DNA of 64,000 nucleotides, from positions 1,364,001 through 1,428,000 of the forward strand of contig NZ_FNJW01000008.1 of NCBI RefSeq assembly GCF_900102725.1, read 5' to 3'. Shown in pieces: positions 54,385 through 61,881 of this stretch (the first letter of the stretch is position 1; every line of letters begins with the position of its first letter). The notes below the pieces were generated by a model that saw only the letters and a program-made list of their open reading frames with translations, was not told where the DNA came from and searched no databases. The position numbers and the translations under genes were made by a program. Source of the DNA: Carnobacterium viridans. GTDB lineage: Bacteria; Bacillota; Bacilli; Lactobacillales; Carnobacteriaceae.

Positions 54385-55722
54385 GAGAGTGTAAAATATT
54401 TTGTGTAAATGAAAAAATCCATACAAAAAAGGAAGTCCCTTCTGTAGAATAAAGTTAACGACAACCAATTCACAGAAAAGAGGACTTCCCTATGAATGAT
54501 TTTACTACAGAAATTGTGCAAACTCTAGTCACTAAAGGCGATTTAAATGAATTATTCCGTTCGCACTTAGAAAAAGCGATAAACACACTCCTACGGACTG
54601 AATTAACGGCTTTTTTAGATTACGAAAAATATGATCGCACTGGTTTTAATTCAGGTAATTCGAGAAACGGTTCTTACTTTCGATCAATCAAAACCGAATA
54701 TGGTGAATTAACATTGGAAATACCTAGAGATCGTAATGGTGAGTTTAAACAACAAACTTTACCAGCCTACAAAAGAACAAACGATACATTGGAAACCACT
54801 ATTATCCATTTATTCGAAAAAGGTGTTACGATGTCTGAAATTGCTGATTTAATCGAAAAAATGTATGGGCATCACTATACTCCACAAACCATGTCCAATA
54901 TGACTAAAGTTCTGACTGAAGAAGTAAACGCCTTTAAATCCAGAGCCTTAAATGATAAGTATGTCGCTATTTTTATGGACGCTACTTATATTCCATTAAA
55001 ACGCCAAACCGTATCCAAAGAAGCGATTTATATTGCCATTGGTATACGAGAAGACGGCACTAAAGAAGTACTGAGTTATGCGATTGCTCCGACTGAATCA
55101 ACATACGTTTGGAATGAGCTGCTACAGGATATTAACTCCAGAGGAGTTCAAGAAGTCTTGCTTTTTATTACGGATGGCTTAAAAGGCATGAAAGATACCA
55201 TCCAACAAATTTATCCTAAAGCAAAATATCAGCATTGTTGTATCCATGTATCTCGTAATATTGCTCATAAAGTACGTGTCAAAGACCGAAAAGAAATCTG
55301 TGATGACTTTAAGGCTGTTTATCAAGCTAACTCAAAGGAAGAAGCGAATACATTCTTATCCTGTATGATTGAGAAATGGAAGAAAAACTATCCTAAAGTG
55401 ACGCAGTCACTCATAGAAAACCAGGATTTATTGACTTTTTATGAGTTTCCACCCAGTATTCGTAGAACCATTTACTCAACCAATCTAATCGAGTCTTTCA
55501 ATAAGCAAATTAAAAAGTACAGCCGCAGAAAAGAGCAGTTTCAAAATGAAGAATCACTAGAACGCTTTCTAGTCAGCATTTTTGATACATACAATCAAAA
55601 ATTTCTAAACAGAAGCCATAAAGGTTTCCAACAAGTAACCGATACATTAGTTTCAATGTTTACTGAGTAACTAATTATTTTGCAGAAGGACGATTTATTT
55701 ACACAAAATTATTGACGCTCCC
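54385..55722 (+). mobile_element. IS256-family element, copy B, 1,338 bp, with 8-bp target duplication
   Basis: Same ends as copy A. Flanked by TTTTTTTT at 54377-54384 and 55723-55730, the 8-bp duplication expected for IS256. It is inserted in the 3' end of the minus-strand rgg-type gene. Confidence 0.92.
54492..55670 (+). CDS. Mutator-type transposase of IS256 copy B
   Basis: A 392-residue transposase with the same catalytic motifs as copy A (VAIFMDATYIPLKRQTV, LLFITDGLKGMKD, STNLIESFNKQIKKYSR). It differs at a small number of residues, such as ATYIPL preceded by VA in place of VS and MIEKWKKNYPKV in place of MVEKWQKTYPKV. It appears intact and is potentially active. Confidence 0.93.
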   Translation: MNDFTTEIVQTLVTKGDLNELFRSHLEKAINTLLRTELTAFLDYEKYDRTGFNSGNSRNGSYFRSIKTEYGELTLEIPRDRNGEFKQQTLPAYKRTNDTLETTIIHLFEKGVTMSEIADLIEKMYGHHYTPQTMSNMTKVLTEEVNAFKSRALNDKYVAIFMDATYIPLKRQTVSKEAIYIAIGIREDGTKEVLSYAIAPTESTYVWNELLQDINSRGVQEVLLFITDGLKGMKDTIQQIYPKAKYQHCCIHVSRNIAHKVRVKDRKEICDDFKAVYQANSKEEANTFLSCMIEKWKKNYPKVTQSLIENQDLLTFYEFPPSIRRTIYSTNLIESFNKQIKKYSRRKEQFQNEESLERFLVSIFDTYNQKFLNRSHKGFQQVTDTLVSMFTE

Positions 55723-56536
55723 TTTTTTTTAATGGCATATCTAAATATGTAAATAAAGATATAATTTTTTCTATATTTTGACTGTTTAGTTTTCTTGATT
55801 TCATGATACCTATTAATTCTTTAAAAAACGTTAACATTGTTTTTTCATACATTTTATTATTGGTTTCAGACACACTTTTTTTTAGTTCATTATAGAAATA
55901 AATGCATTTTTCAGTATCATTTTTTGTTATAAAAACAACTAAAATATTGGATAGTAAGGAAAAAACTTCATTATTATATTTCTTTAGTTGGCTAAAGTCT
56001 TCTAATTTTTTTTTTGTTCTTTTATATAGTAATAATATTAATTCTTCAGGAAAAAAATCTAATGAGTTAGTAAATAAAACTAATTCATAATAGGTCCATT
56101 CTTCACATTCAAGAAGGTATGTGTTTAAGACTTTTAAATTCTCCATATTTATTGGAAGATTTGAAATATAACTAGCAGTTAAATCACATAATACTGAGTA
56201 ATGTAATTGTTTTACTTGATTAGTAAGTCTGTACTTTTGTTCAGTAATTACTTTCAACTCATTTAATCTTGCTAAATTGTTTAAATAAAAAGCCTGAGAA
56301 TAGTTATTGAAAAAATCAGAGTCATTCTCTACTTTGTAATCATTATAGATAAAATAAAATTCATCCAAAGAAATATTTAGATTAGTTAAAATTTGAAATA
56401 ATTTCTCAGTAGTAGTATCACTCAAACCGTTCTCAAACCTTGAAACTGCTGGTCGACTTAAAATATTAGTATATACATTTTTTGATTTCAGTTTTTTTGA
56501 TAACCGAATATACCTAACTACTATACCAGTTTTCAT
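55709..56536 (-). CDS. Rgg/GadR/MutR-family regulator, C-terminus altered by IS insertion
   Basis: 275 residues. The N-terminal HTH (IRLSKKLKSKNVYTNILSRP, then AVSRFENGLSDTTTEKLFQIL) is followed by an all-helical peptide-binding-like domain to the C-terminus. The last residues RERQ and the stop come from the IS256 end; the native tail of about 17 codons lies beyond the element. Rgg proteins bind short secreted peptides. A 16-codon peptide gene with a strong ribosome-binding site faces it across the divergent promoter. ATG 56536 has AGGAGG upstream. Confidence 0.85.
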   Translation of the reverse strand: MKTGIVVRYIRLSKKLKSKNVYTNILSRPAVSRFENGLSDTTTEKLFQILTNLNISLDEFYFIYNDYKVENDSDFFNNYSQAFYLNNLARLNELKVITEQKYRLTNQVKQLHYSVLCDLTASYISNLPINMENLKVLNTYLLECEEWTYYELVLFTNSLDFFPEELILLLYKRTKKKLEDFSQLKKYNNEVFSLLSNILVVFITKNDTEKCIYFYNELKKSVSETNNKMYEKTMLTFFKELIGIMKSRKLNSQNIEKIISLFTYLDMPLKKRERQ

Positions 56537-56584
56537 AGAGGTGCCTCCTTTTGTTACTTATTGTTAACATTTAAACATATGTAA

Positions 56585-56612
56585 TTCCCAACTCTGTAAT
56601 CTTAATTATAGA
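56585..56612 (+). promoter_or_regulatory. Candidate Rgg-dependent promoter of the peptide gene
   Basis: -35-like TTCCCA (56585-56590), a 16-base spacer and -10 TATAGA (56607-56612). The poor -35 suggests activator dependence; streptococcal Rgg boxes also contain TTCCCA. Confidence 0.45.
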
Positions 56613-56650
56613 ACAAATGATAAAAAATAATCCATTGAGGAGGTATTTTT

Positions 56651-56701
56651 TTGTCTGGACTAATTGATATTTTAGTATGGGATGTTATTGGTGGTAATTA
56701 A
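56651..56701 (+). CDS. 16-residue peptide, candidate Rgg-linked pheromone
   Basis: TTG 56651 lies seven bases after GAGGAGG and encodes MSGLIDILVWDVIGGN. The hydrophobic core with Asp-Ile-Leu and the terminal Gly-Gly recall the mature ends of streptococcal short hydrophobic peptides paired with Rgg. Shorter than those precursors and without the basic N-terminus. It is divergent from rgg and 39 bases before the secreted DUF5626-like gene. A leader peptide is the alternative. Confidence 0.55.
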   Translation: MSGLIDILVWDVIGGN

Positions 56702-56740
56702 AGATATAAAAAAAAATAATTTGTATGAGGAGAAAATCAA

Positions 56741-57514
56741 ATGAAAAAATATTCAAAAATTCCATTTTTAGTTACTTTACTAGCGATACCAGTATTCTCT
56801 ACTTTACCAACAAATGATTCTGTTGTTTCTGCTAGTGAGATTTCAGATATATCACTTGAAGAAAGTGGATCTTTTTTTGATAACCTTACACCTGCAAATG
56901 TTCAAAATATCAAGAGTGAGTTAAAAGAAAACGGAGTTACTGAAGAAGTAAGTCAATCGCTTATAGATAAGTTAAACAATGGAGTTGCGTTTGATTCCAT
57001 GTTGTATGGAGAAGAAGACGCAGTTACAGTAGATACAATACCAACTATGACAGGATATAAAATCACTTATACCTTTACAGATGGTTCAATTACTACAAGT
57101 AGTACTGAGGAATTAGAATCAGTTCTTAATAATACGATGTCAACCTTTGCTACTGGTATCAAAGGCGGTTCTACATCTAGTGGCACAGGATACTTTAATG
57201 GAAGTAACAGAGAAGTATATTATACTAATCCAGGAGTATGGAGTATTAGTTTCAAAGCAAATTATAGTTTAACACAAGGTAGTTATGATAAAATCACTTG
57301 GGTAGGTAAACATAATATAACAATGATAATAGCTGGGACTATGAATGATGTAAGTCTAAGAATCATTAGAGGAACTGAAACGTTTAATCAAAAAGCTGAG
57401 GCTAGGTTATCTACTTATTTAACTTTAGGTGGTGGATATGGAACTATGACAAGAAGTGTCTCTTTAATAGTTGGTGGCGACGCAGCTAGTGCTAGAGGAA
57501 ATACTTATTATTAA
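56741..57514 (+). CDS. Secreted DUF5626-like protein
   Basis: 257 residues. A Sec signal peptide (MKKYSKIPFLVTLLAIPVFS, cleavage near VSA-SE) leads to a helical N-terminal part (about 45-85: NVQNIKSELKENGVTEEVSQ). A beta-rich C-terminal domain (about 100-257) follows, with WSISFKANYSLTQGSYDKIT and LTLGGGYGTMTRSVSLIVGG, resembling the DUF5626 family. Function unknown. It is likely the main exported product of the Rgg-controlled cassette. GAGGAG lies nine bases before ATG 56741. Confidence 0.7.
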   Translation: MKKYSKIPFLVTLLAIPVFSTLPTNDSVVSASEISDISLEESGSFFDNLTPANVQNIKSELKENGVTEEVSQSLIDKLNNGVAFDSMLYGEEDAVTVDTIPTMTGYKITYTFTDGSITTSSTEELESVLNNTMSTFATGIKGGSTSSGTGYFNGSNREVYYTNPGVWSISFKANYSLTQGSYDKITWVGKHNITMIIAGTMNDVSLRIIRGTETFNQKAEARLSTYLTLGGGYGTMTRSVSLIVGGDAASARGNTYY

Positions 57515-57531
57515 ATAAAGGGGTCTTTTAT

Positions 57532-57636
57532 ATGTTTCTGACGGATCGATTATTAGGAATTTTTTCATACGGAATACCTATAGTATTAGTGATTCTAATT
57601 TGTTTTTATTTTTATAAAAAAAGAAAAAAACATTAA
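57532..57636 (+). CDS. 34-residue membrane peptide
   Basis: ATG 57532 behind AAAGGGG encodes MFLTDRLLGIFSYGIPIVLV and on to YKKRKKH: one membrane helix with a basic C-terminal tail. It lies 17 bases after the DUF5626-like gene, before a terminator, so it belongs to the same transcript; possibly an immunity or export helper peptide. Confidence 0.55.
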   Translation: MFLTDRLLGIFSYGIPIVLVILICFYFYKKRKKH

Positions 57637-57688
57637 TAATTTATAAAAAAAACTAAGAAGCCAATTAAATTACTAAAATCAAAAAAAG

Positions 57689-57728
57689 CACACTTATGGA
57701 ATCCTAATTCCTAAGTGTGATTTTTTTA
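57689..57728 (+). terminator. Rho-independent terminator
   Basis: CACACTTATGGAAT pairs with ATTCCTAAGTGTG, followed by T7, ending the Rgg-linked cassette. Confidence 0.9.
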
Positions 57729-57828
57729 TAAGTATTATAATATCATGCTCGTTGATAATTAAAACGTTTACTTATTAATTTATCTCTATTTCTCTTATAA
57801 TTTTATTTATAAAACCGTTCTTAAAACA

Positions 57829-57893
57829 AGAATCAAGAACCTTGAATTACAATATTCTAGATACATGACTTTATCCAATTTCATATATCCATG
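57829..57893. repeat. Cassette-boundary repeat, copy B
   Basis: It contains ATCAAGAACCTTGAATTACA, then CTAGATACATGACTTTATCC and AATTTCATATATCC, aligned to copy C downstream of the flippase gene. Confidence 0.6.
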
Positions 57894-58004
57894 TTGAACA
57901 ATTTAATTTTTTATTAATCCGAATCAATCGACCAGTTAAGTGTTGTGAGCGAACGAAGAAAGAAGTAGACTGAACTTTAATACATAAGCGTGTGAGAGTG
58001 AGGT

Positions 58005-59672
58005 ATGCAAGTGTCAGATGAAACAAGAACCAAAACAAATGAAATAAATTCTCAAGATAAAATGGTTAATGGATCGGCTTGGATGACAGGCGGTAGTATA
58101 CTATCGCGAATATTAGGTGTTCTTTATATTATTCCTTGGATGGGGAATAAAGATGTAGCAACTGCTGCTAATGCATTATATGGAATAGGCTATACTCCTT
58201 ATGCATTATTTTTAAATATCGCAACAGCTGGTGTCCCTTCAGCTATTGCTAAGCAAGTGTCTTACTACAACGCTCTAGGTGAATATCAAGTCAGTCGAGA
58301 TATTTATAAAAAAGGGCTACAAATCATGGCTATTACAGGTGTTGTGTCAGCGGTAGTCATGTATGTCATTGCCCCATTTATCGCCTCTAACAGTCCTGTA
58401 GCAACTGTAGAAGACAGTACACAAGTTATTCGCTCATTAAGTTGGGCCTTATTAATTATTCCTTGTATGAGTGTCACACGTGGGTTTATTCAAGGACATC
58501 ATACGATGGCTCCCTCAGCTATTTCTCAAGTTATTGAACAAGTCGGACGTGTTATTTTTATGTTAATGGCCGTTTATATTATTCGAATAGTTATGAATGG
58601 AGAAGTCGTTGACGCTGTTTCAGCGTCAACTTTTGGTGCTTTTGTTGGGGCACTATTTAGTACTTTATATTTACTCTTTGTGATTTGGAGAAAAAAACCT
58701 GAAATGGATAGGAACCTTGCAATAAGCAAAAAGAACAGTACTGTTTCAACTAACGCTATTTTAAAATCCATTATTAAAACAGCCATTCCTTTTATTATCA
58801 TAGGATCAGGAATTACACTCTATCAATTAATTGATCAATTAATTGATCAATTCACGTTCGATCCTATGATTAGAGCCGTTACGAACATGACAACTAAACA
58901 GATTATTGATCATTATGCAATTGTAGCTGTTAATGCGAATAAACTAATTATGGTTGTGATATCGATAGCGGGTTCAATGGCCATTACTTCCGTTCCCGTT
59001 ATTTCAGAATTACTAGCCAAAAATAAACTAAAAGATATGAGAGATCAATTAAGCAATAATATTCAATTGTTTTTTTTCATTATGTTCCCTGCTGTTATTG
59101 GAATGGTTGTTGTTTCAAAGCCACTTTACACCGTATTTTACGGATATAGTGCGTTTGGAACGAGCATTTTACAGTGGTCTTCTTATATGAGTCTTTTTTT
59201 AGGTTTATTTGTTTTATTTGGCTCTACTTTACAAGCAATTAAACAAACAAAATCAGCACTAACATCTCTTTTTATAGGGTTAGTTGTTAAATTAATTACT
59301 CAATTTCCATTACTTTACCTCTTTCAAACTCACGGTATGTTACTTTCAAATATTCTTGGGTTTGGTGTAACCATCTATTTAATGCTTTTAGCTCTAAATA
59401 AAATAGCTCCTCTAGCTATTAAACCATTAGCGAAACAGCTTAGTTTGATTGTATTGGTTACTCTTGCAATGTCTTTGATTGTGTTTGTTGTTCAGTTAAG
59501 TATGTATCAACTATTTGACCATAAAAATCGTCTTGGAGCATTATTCAACGTAGGTATTTCAGCAACTATAGGTGGATTCTTTTATTTGTATATGACTTTA
59601 AAAATTCGTTTGGCAGATCGATTGCTAGGAAATCGAATAGAAGGACTTAGACGAAAACTAAAGATAAAGTAG
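58005..59672 (+). CDS. MOP-superfamily flippase, YtgP/MurJ-like
   Basis: 555 residues with about 14 membrane segments. The N-terminal MVNGSAWMTGGSILSRILGV and GIGYTPYALFLNIATAGVPS and the conserved FIQGHHTMAPSAISQVIEQV are typical of the Gram-positive YtgP lipid II flippase group, with full family length. It would move undecaprenyl-linked saccharides across the membrane. In this accessory region, flanked by two boundary repeats and next to bacteriocin-like cassettes, it is probably an extra copy; a resistance or bypass role for wall-active agents is possible (inference). Confidence 0.82.
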   Translation: MQVSDETRTKTNEINSQDKMVNGSAWMTGGSILSRILGVLYIIPWMGNKDVATAANALYGIGYTPYALFLNIATAGVPSAIAKQVSYYNALGEYQVSRDIYKKGLQIMAITGVVSAVVMYVIAPFIASNSPVATVEDSTQVIRSLSWALLIIPCMSVTRGFIQGHHTMAPSAISQVIEQVGRVIFMLMAVYIIRIVMNGEVVDAVSASTFGAFVGALFSTLYLLFVIWRKKPEMDRNLAISKKNSTVSTNAILKSIIKTAIPFIIIGSGITLYQLIDQLIDQFTFDPMIRAVTNMTTKQIIDHYAIVAVNANKLIMVVISIAGSMAITSVPVISELLAKNKLKDMRDQLSNNIQLFFFIMFPAVIGMVVVSKPLYTVFYGYSAFGTSILQWSSYMSLFLGLFVLFGSTLQAIKQTKSALTSLFIGLVVKLITQFPLLYLFQTHGMLLSNILGFGVTIYLMLLALNKIAPLAIKPLAKQLSLIVLVTLAMSLIVFVVQLSMYQLFDHKNRLGALFNVGISATIGGFFYLYMTLKIRLADRLLGNRIEGLRRKLKIK

Positions 59673-59703
59673 TACTCTTTTAATGGTTTATGACCTAAAA
59701 AAC

Positions 59704-59772
59704 CGTGTATCTAGAACCTTGATTTATCAATTTTTCAGATACACGATATTATGTAATTTCATGTATCGAATT
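59704..59772. repeat. Cassette-boundary repeat, copy C
   Basis: It runs CCGTGTATCTAGAACCTTGA, then TTTTTCAGATACACGATATT and ATGTAATTTCATGTATCGAA. GTGTATCT/AGATACAC form an inverted repeat. It lies between the flippase and cadmium genes. Confidence 0.65.
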
Positions 59773-59866
59773 ATATTACTTAGATAATGCGCCAATCTGT
59801 TAGTACAAAAAAAAGACAACGAGTTTTAATCGCTGTCTTTTTTTGTACTAACAATCAAACTATTTA

Positions 59867-60484
59867 TTAATTAAATAAACTCAATACAGTTTGAATCGTA
59901 CCATTTTCGATCAATATATAAATTCCTAAACCAATAAACACGATAGGAACAATGATTCGTTCATATTTTTCTAACGTTTCGGAAACAAAGGAAATTTTGG
60001 CTAATTTATAACTGACACAGCAAAGAACCGCAACAGAGATAGCAAATACGATTAAAGTAATAACAATTTCGGAAACAGCTAGCGAAGTAAAGTAGGGAAT
60101 ATAAATCCCTAAATTATCGCCACCTGACGCAATGGTTATTAAGGCGACAGTCCAAAATAACCGACTGGTTCCTCTAGATTCTAACTTTTCAACGACTTCC
60201 TCTTCTTCTTCCTCCTCTTCGCCTATCACAGCGACACGGATACCTAAATAAATTGGAATTAATCCAAGAAATCCAATGATCCAATCTTGCGGAATAAAAT
60301 TTAGCACATAAGCAGCAAACAAACTTACGGCTACCAAAATGCCTGTTCCAAGATATTGACCCCAAAAAATGTGACGAATACCTTTTTGTGTGTGACTTTG
60401 AGAAAAGATAATTAGCAAGATAAACAAATAATCAATGCTGGTAGAAATATAAACAGCGATAGCTGAAAAAATACTTTGTAACAA
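59867..60484 (-). CDS. cadD: CadD-family cadmium resistance transporter
   Basis: 205 residues from TTG 60484, eight bases after GGAGG (TTG 60499 is further upstream, before the Shine-Dalgarno). It has about five membrane helices with the family features YISTSIDYLFILLIIF and ASGGDNLGIYIPYF. A central cytosolic loop is rich in Glu (EEEEEEEV). It exports or sequesters Cd2+. It lies downstream of a cadC gene that carries a nonsense codon, so expression may be deregulated. Confidence 0.88.
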   Translation of the reverse strand: MLQSIFSAIAVYISTSIDYLFILLIIFSQSHTQKGIRHIFWGQYLGTGILVAVSLFAAYVLNFIPQDWIIGFLGLIPIYLGIRVAVIGEEEEEEEEVVEKLESRGTSRLFWTVALITIASGGDNLGIYIPYFTSLAVSEIVITLIVFAISVAVLCCVSYKLAKISFVSETLEKYERIIVPIVFIGLGIYILIENGTIQTVLSLFN

Positions 60485-60500
60485 AATAACTTCCTCCAAA

Positions 60501-60863
60501 CTAAGATTTCATAGATAGATTTTCTGATAACTTTAAAAAAACATGAATAGCGGAAAGGATGTCTTCATTCGCTAAAGAGTAATAAACTACTTTTCCATCT
60601 TGACGTGATTTTGCCATTCCATGTTTTTTTTAAAAACGTAAATGGTGTGACGTTGTAGCGACACTAGCATTAAGTATTTCTGCTAAATCACAGACACACA
60701 TTTCCTTATAGGTTTCTAAAGCATAAAAAATTTTAATTCTAGAAGAATCGCTGAAACATTTCCCTAACACAAGTAAGTTTGAAAAATCTTTTTGATCCAA
60801 TTTTTTTTTTATTACATTTACTTTTTCTTTATGTACGATAGTCACTTGGCAAACTTTTTCCAT
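60501..60863 (-). pseudogene. cadC: CadC/ArsR-family repressor with an in-frame TAA
   Basis: From ATG 60863, 77 codons read through MEKVCQVTIVHKEKVNVIKK, ETYKEMCVCDLAEILNASVA and TSHHLRF. TAA (60632-60630) then replaces what is expected to be TTA. The same frame continues KKHGMAKSRQDGKVVYYSLA to a TAG at 60501, giving the normal length of about 120. Metal-binding Cys residues (the N-terminal Cys, the CVC motif) are before the stop. The winged beta-hairpin and dimer helix are lost, so repression is probably weakened. Confidence 0.85.
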
Positions 60864-60875
60864 TCATCTCACCTC

Positions 60876-60899
60876 ACATTCAAACGGTCGTTTGAATGT
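60876..60899. promoter_or_regulatory. CadC/ArsR-type operator
   Basis: A perfect 11-2-11 palindrome (ACATTCAAACG, GT, CGTTTGAATGT) directly upstream of cadC. Its TTCAAA/TTTGAA half-sites match the ArsR/SmtB family pattern. Confidence 0.82.
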
Positions 60900-60936
60900 A
60901 GTATATCTATTTGATCACTCGTTTGTCAATCTACCT

Positions 60937-60977
60937 TAATTTCAATACACTATTATAAGCAATTTCATGTATTGAAA
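60937..60977. repeat. Cassette-boundary repeat, partial copy D
   Basis: CAATACACTATTATAAGCAA followed by TTTCATGTATTGAAA aligns with the right half of copies A and C. It lies between the cadmium genes and the toxin-antitoxin pair. Confidence 0.6.
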
Positions 60978-60995
60978 AGCAATTATAAAACTTGA

Positions 60996-61019
60996 TAATA
61001 TATCATTTTTGATATATTA
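60996..61019. promoter_or_regulatory. Toxin-antitoxin operator palindrome
   Basis: A perfect 10-4-10 inverted repeat (TAATATATCA, TTTT, TGATATATTA) in the promoter region of the toxin gene. A likely binding site for the HTH antitoxin. Confidence 0.7.
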
Positions 61020-61050
61020 TAGAGATATACAGAGAGTGATAGGAGTTTCT

Positions 61051-61413
61051 ATGAAAAAATATGAAATAGAGTTCTATGAAGATAAGAAAGGCCAAAGTCA
61101 AATAGTGAATTGGATCAAAGAACTGGATAGTAACCCGACTAAAGAAAATAAATCCACCTTAAAAAAGCTCTATTATCAAATGGAACGTCTGGAATATGAC
61201 GGCACTTTTATAGGTGAGCCTCTTGTTAAACAGATTGAGGGTAAAATTTGGGAATTACGCCCAGTTCCTAATCGCGTATTTTTTGCAACCTTAGAAGATA
61301 ATGAATTAATTTTATTACACCAGTTTAGAAAAAAATCCCAAAAGACACCCAAAAGAGAAATTGAACAAGCTAAACGTGAATTAGCTGATTGGTTAGAACG
61401 CAAGAAAGGATGA
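61051..61413 (+). CDS. RelE/HigB-type (Gp49-like) toxin
   Basis: 120 residues from ATG 61051, behind ATAGGAG; the open frame to 61009 is promoter. The mRNA-interferase-like fold shows KKYEIEFYEDKKGQSQIVNW, then IWELRPVPNRVFFATLEDNE and LLHQFRKKSQKTPKREIEQA. The toxin-first order is typical of HigBA. It would cleave mRNA at the ribosome. The antitoxin follows directly. Confidence 0.86.
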   Translation: MKKYEIEFYEDKKGQSQIVNWIKELDSNPTKENKSTLKKLYYQMERLEYDGTFIGEPLVKQIEGKIWELRPVPNRVFFATLEDNELILLHQFRKKSQKTPKREIEQAKRELADWLERKKG

Positions 61414-61418
61414 TTAGT

Positions 61419-61694
61419 ATGAAATGGACAGATGTAAAGAAAGACATTAGCAGCATTTCTCAAGAAGATAAAAATCTGATTGAGTTGACTGCTTTATTAG
61501 CCAGTCTCCGTAGAGAAAAGAATATGACTCAAAAAGAATTAGCTGAAAAAGTACATGTTTCTCAGGCTCAAATAGCTCGTGTAGAAAACTTTTCTTATGC
61601 TCCTTCTCTAAAGACCATTACAAAAATTGCAGACGGTTTAAACTTAGAGCTGACATTTATAGACAAAACGACTAAAAAACTGGTAAAAAATTAA
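61419..61694 (+). CDS. HigA-type antitoxin (XRE)
   Basis: 91 residues from ATG 61419, behind AAAGGATG; ATG 61410, which overlaps the toxin stop, is an alternative. The HTH is LRREKNMTQKELAEKVHVSQ, then AQIARVENFSYAPSLKTI. It neutralises the toxin and represses the operon, probably at the palindrome upstream. Confidence 0.86.
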   Translation: MKWTDVKKDISSISQEDKNLIELTALLASLRREKNMTQKELAEKVHVSQAQIARVENFSYAPSLKTITKIADGLNLELTFIDKTTKKLVKN

Positions 61695-61753
61695 ATTATA
61701 CGATGAAGCTCTTTCGCTCTAAAATTAAAATAAGCTCTCTCAATACTCAAATA

Positions 61754-61806
61754 GGTAGCGCCCCCCAAAAGTTAGAGTGAAATCTAAACTTTTGGGGGGC
61801 GCTACC
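61754..61806. repeat. Inverted pair of IS3-like termini (53-bp hairpin)
   Basis: GGTAGCGCCCCCCAAAAGTT (61754-61773) and its near-exact complement ending at 61806 enclose GTGAAA, with one bulged base. The sequence GCCCCCCAAAAGTTAGA resembles ends of IS150/IS3-group elements, as if two ends were joined with the body lost. It also sits where a toxin-antitoxin terminator would be. Confidence 0.6.
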
Positions 61807-61841
61807 GTATTGGCTTCATTTATTTAAATCGTAAAAAAAAG

Positions 61842-61877
61842 ATCAGACAGCAACTTTTGGCTGTCTGATTCTTTTTT
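61842..61877 (-). terminator. Rho-independent terminator of the arsenic-type operon
   Basis: ATCAGACAGC pairs with GCTGTCTGAT; on the minus strand it is followed by a T8 tract, directly after the flavoprotein stop. Confidence 0.9.
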
Positions 61878-61881
61878 TTAT

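Larger units (their letters stand above)
57637..58004. other. Intergenic stretch with terminator and boundary repeat
   Basis: A terminator lies at 57689-57728 and the boundary repeat copy B at 57829-57893. The remaining 110 bases before the flippase gene show no coding signal; AGTGAGGT precedes its start. Confidence 0.55.

Noticed and set aside
54324..54521. 65-codon minus-strand frame across the left end of IS256 copy B
   Set aside because: It is a chance fusion of antisense IS sequence with the displaced rgg tail; only the tail is meaningful.
52647..55722. Composite transposon formed by the two IS256 copies
   Set aside because: The outer flanks show no common target duplication and the inner segment carries no intact gene.
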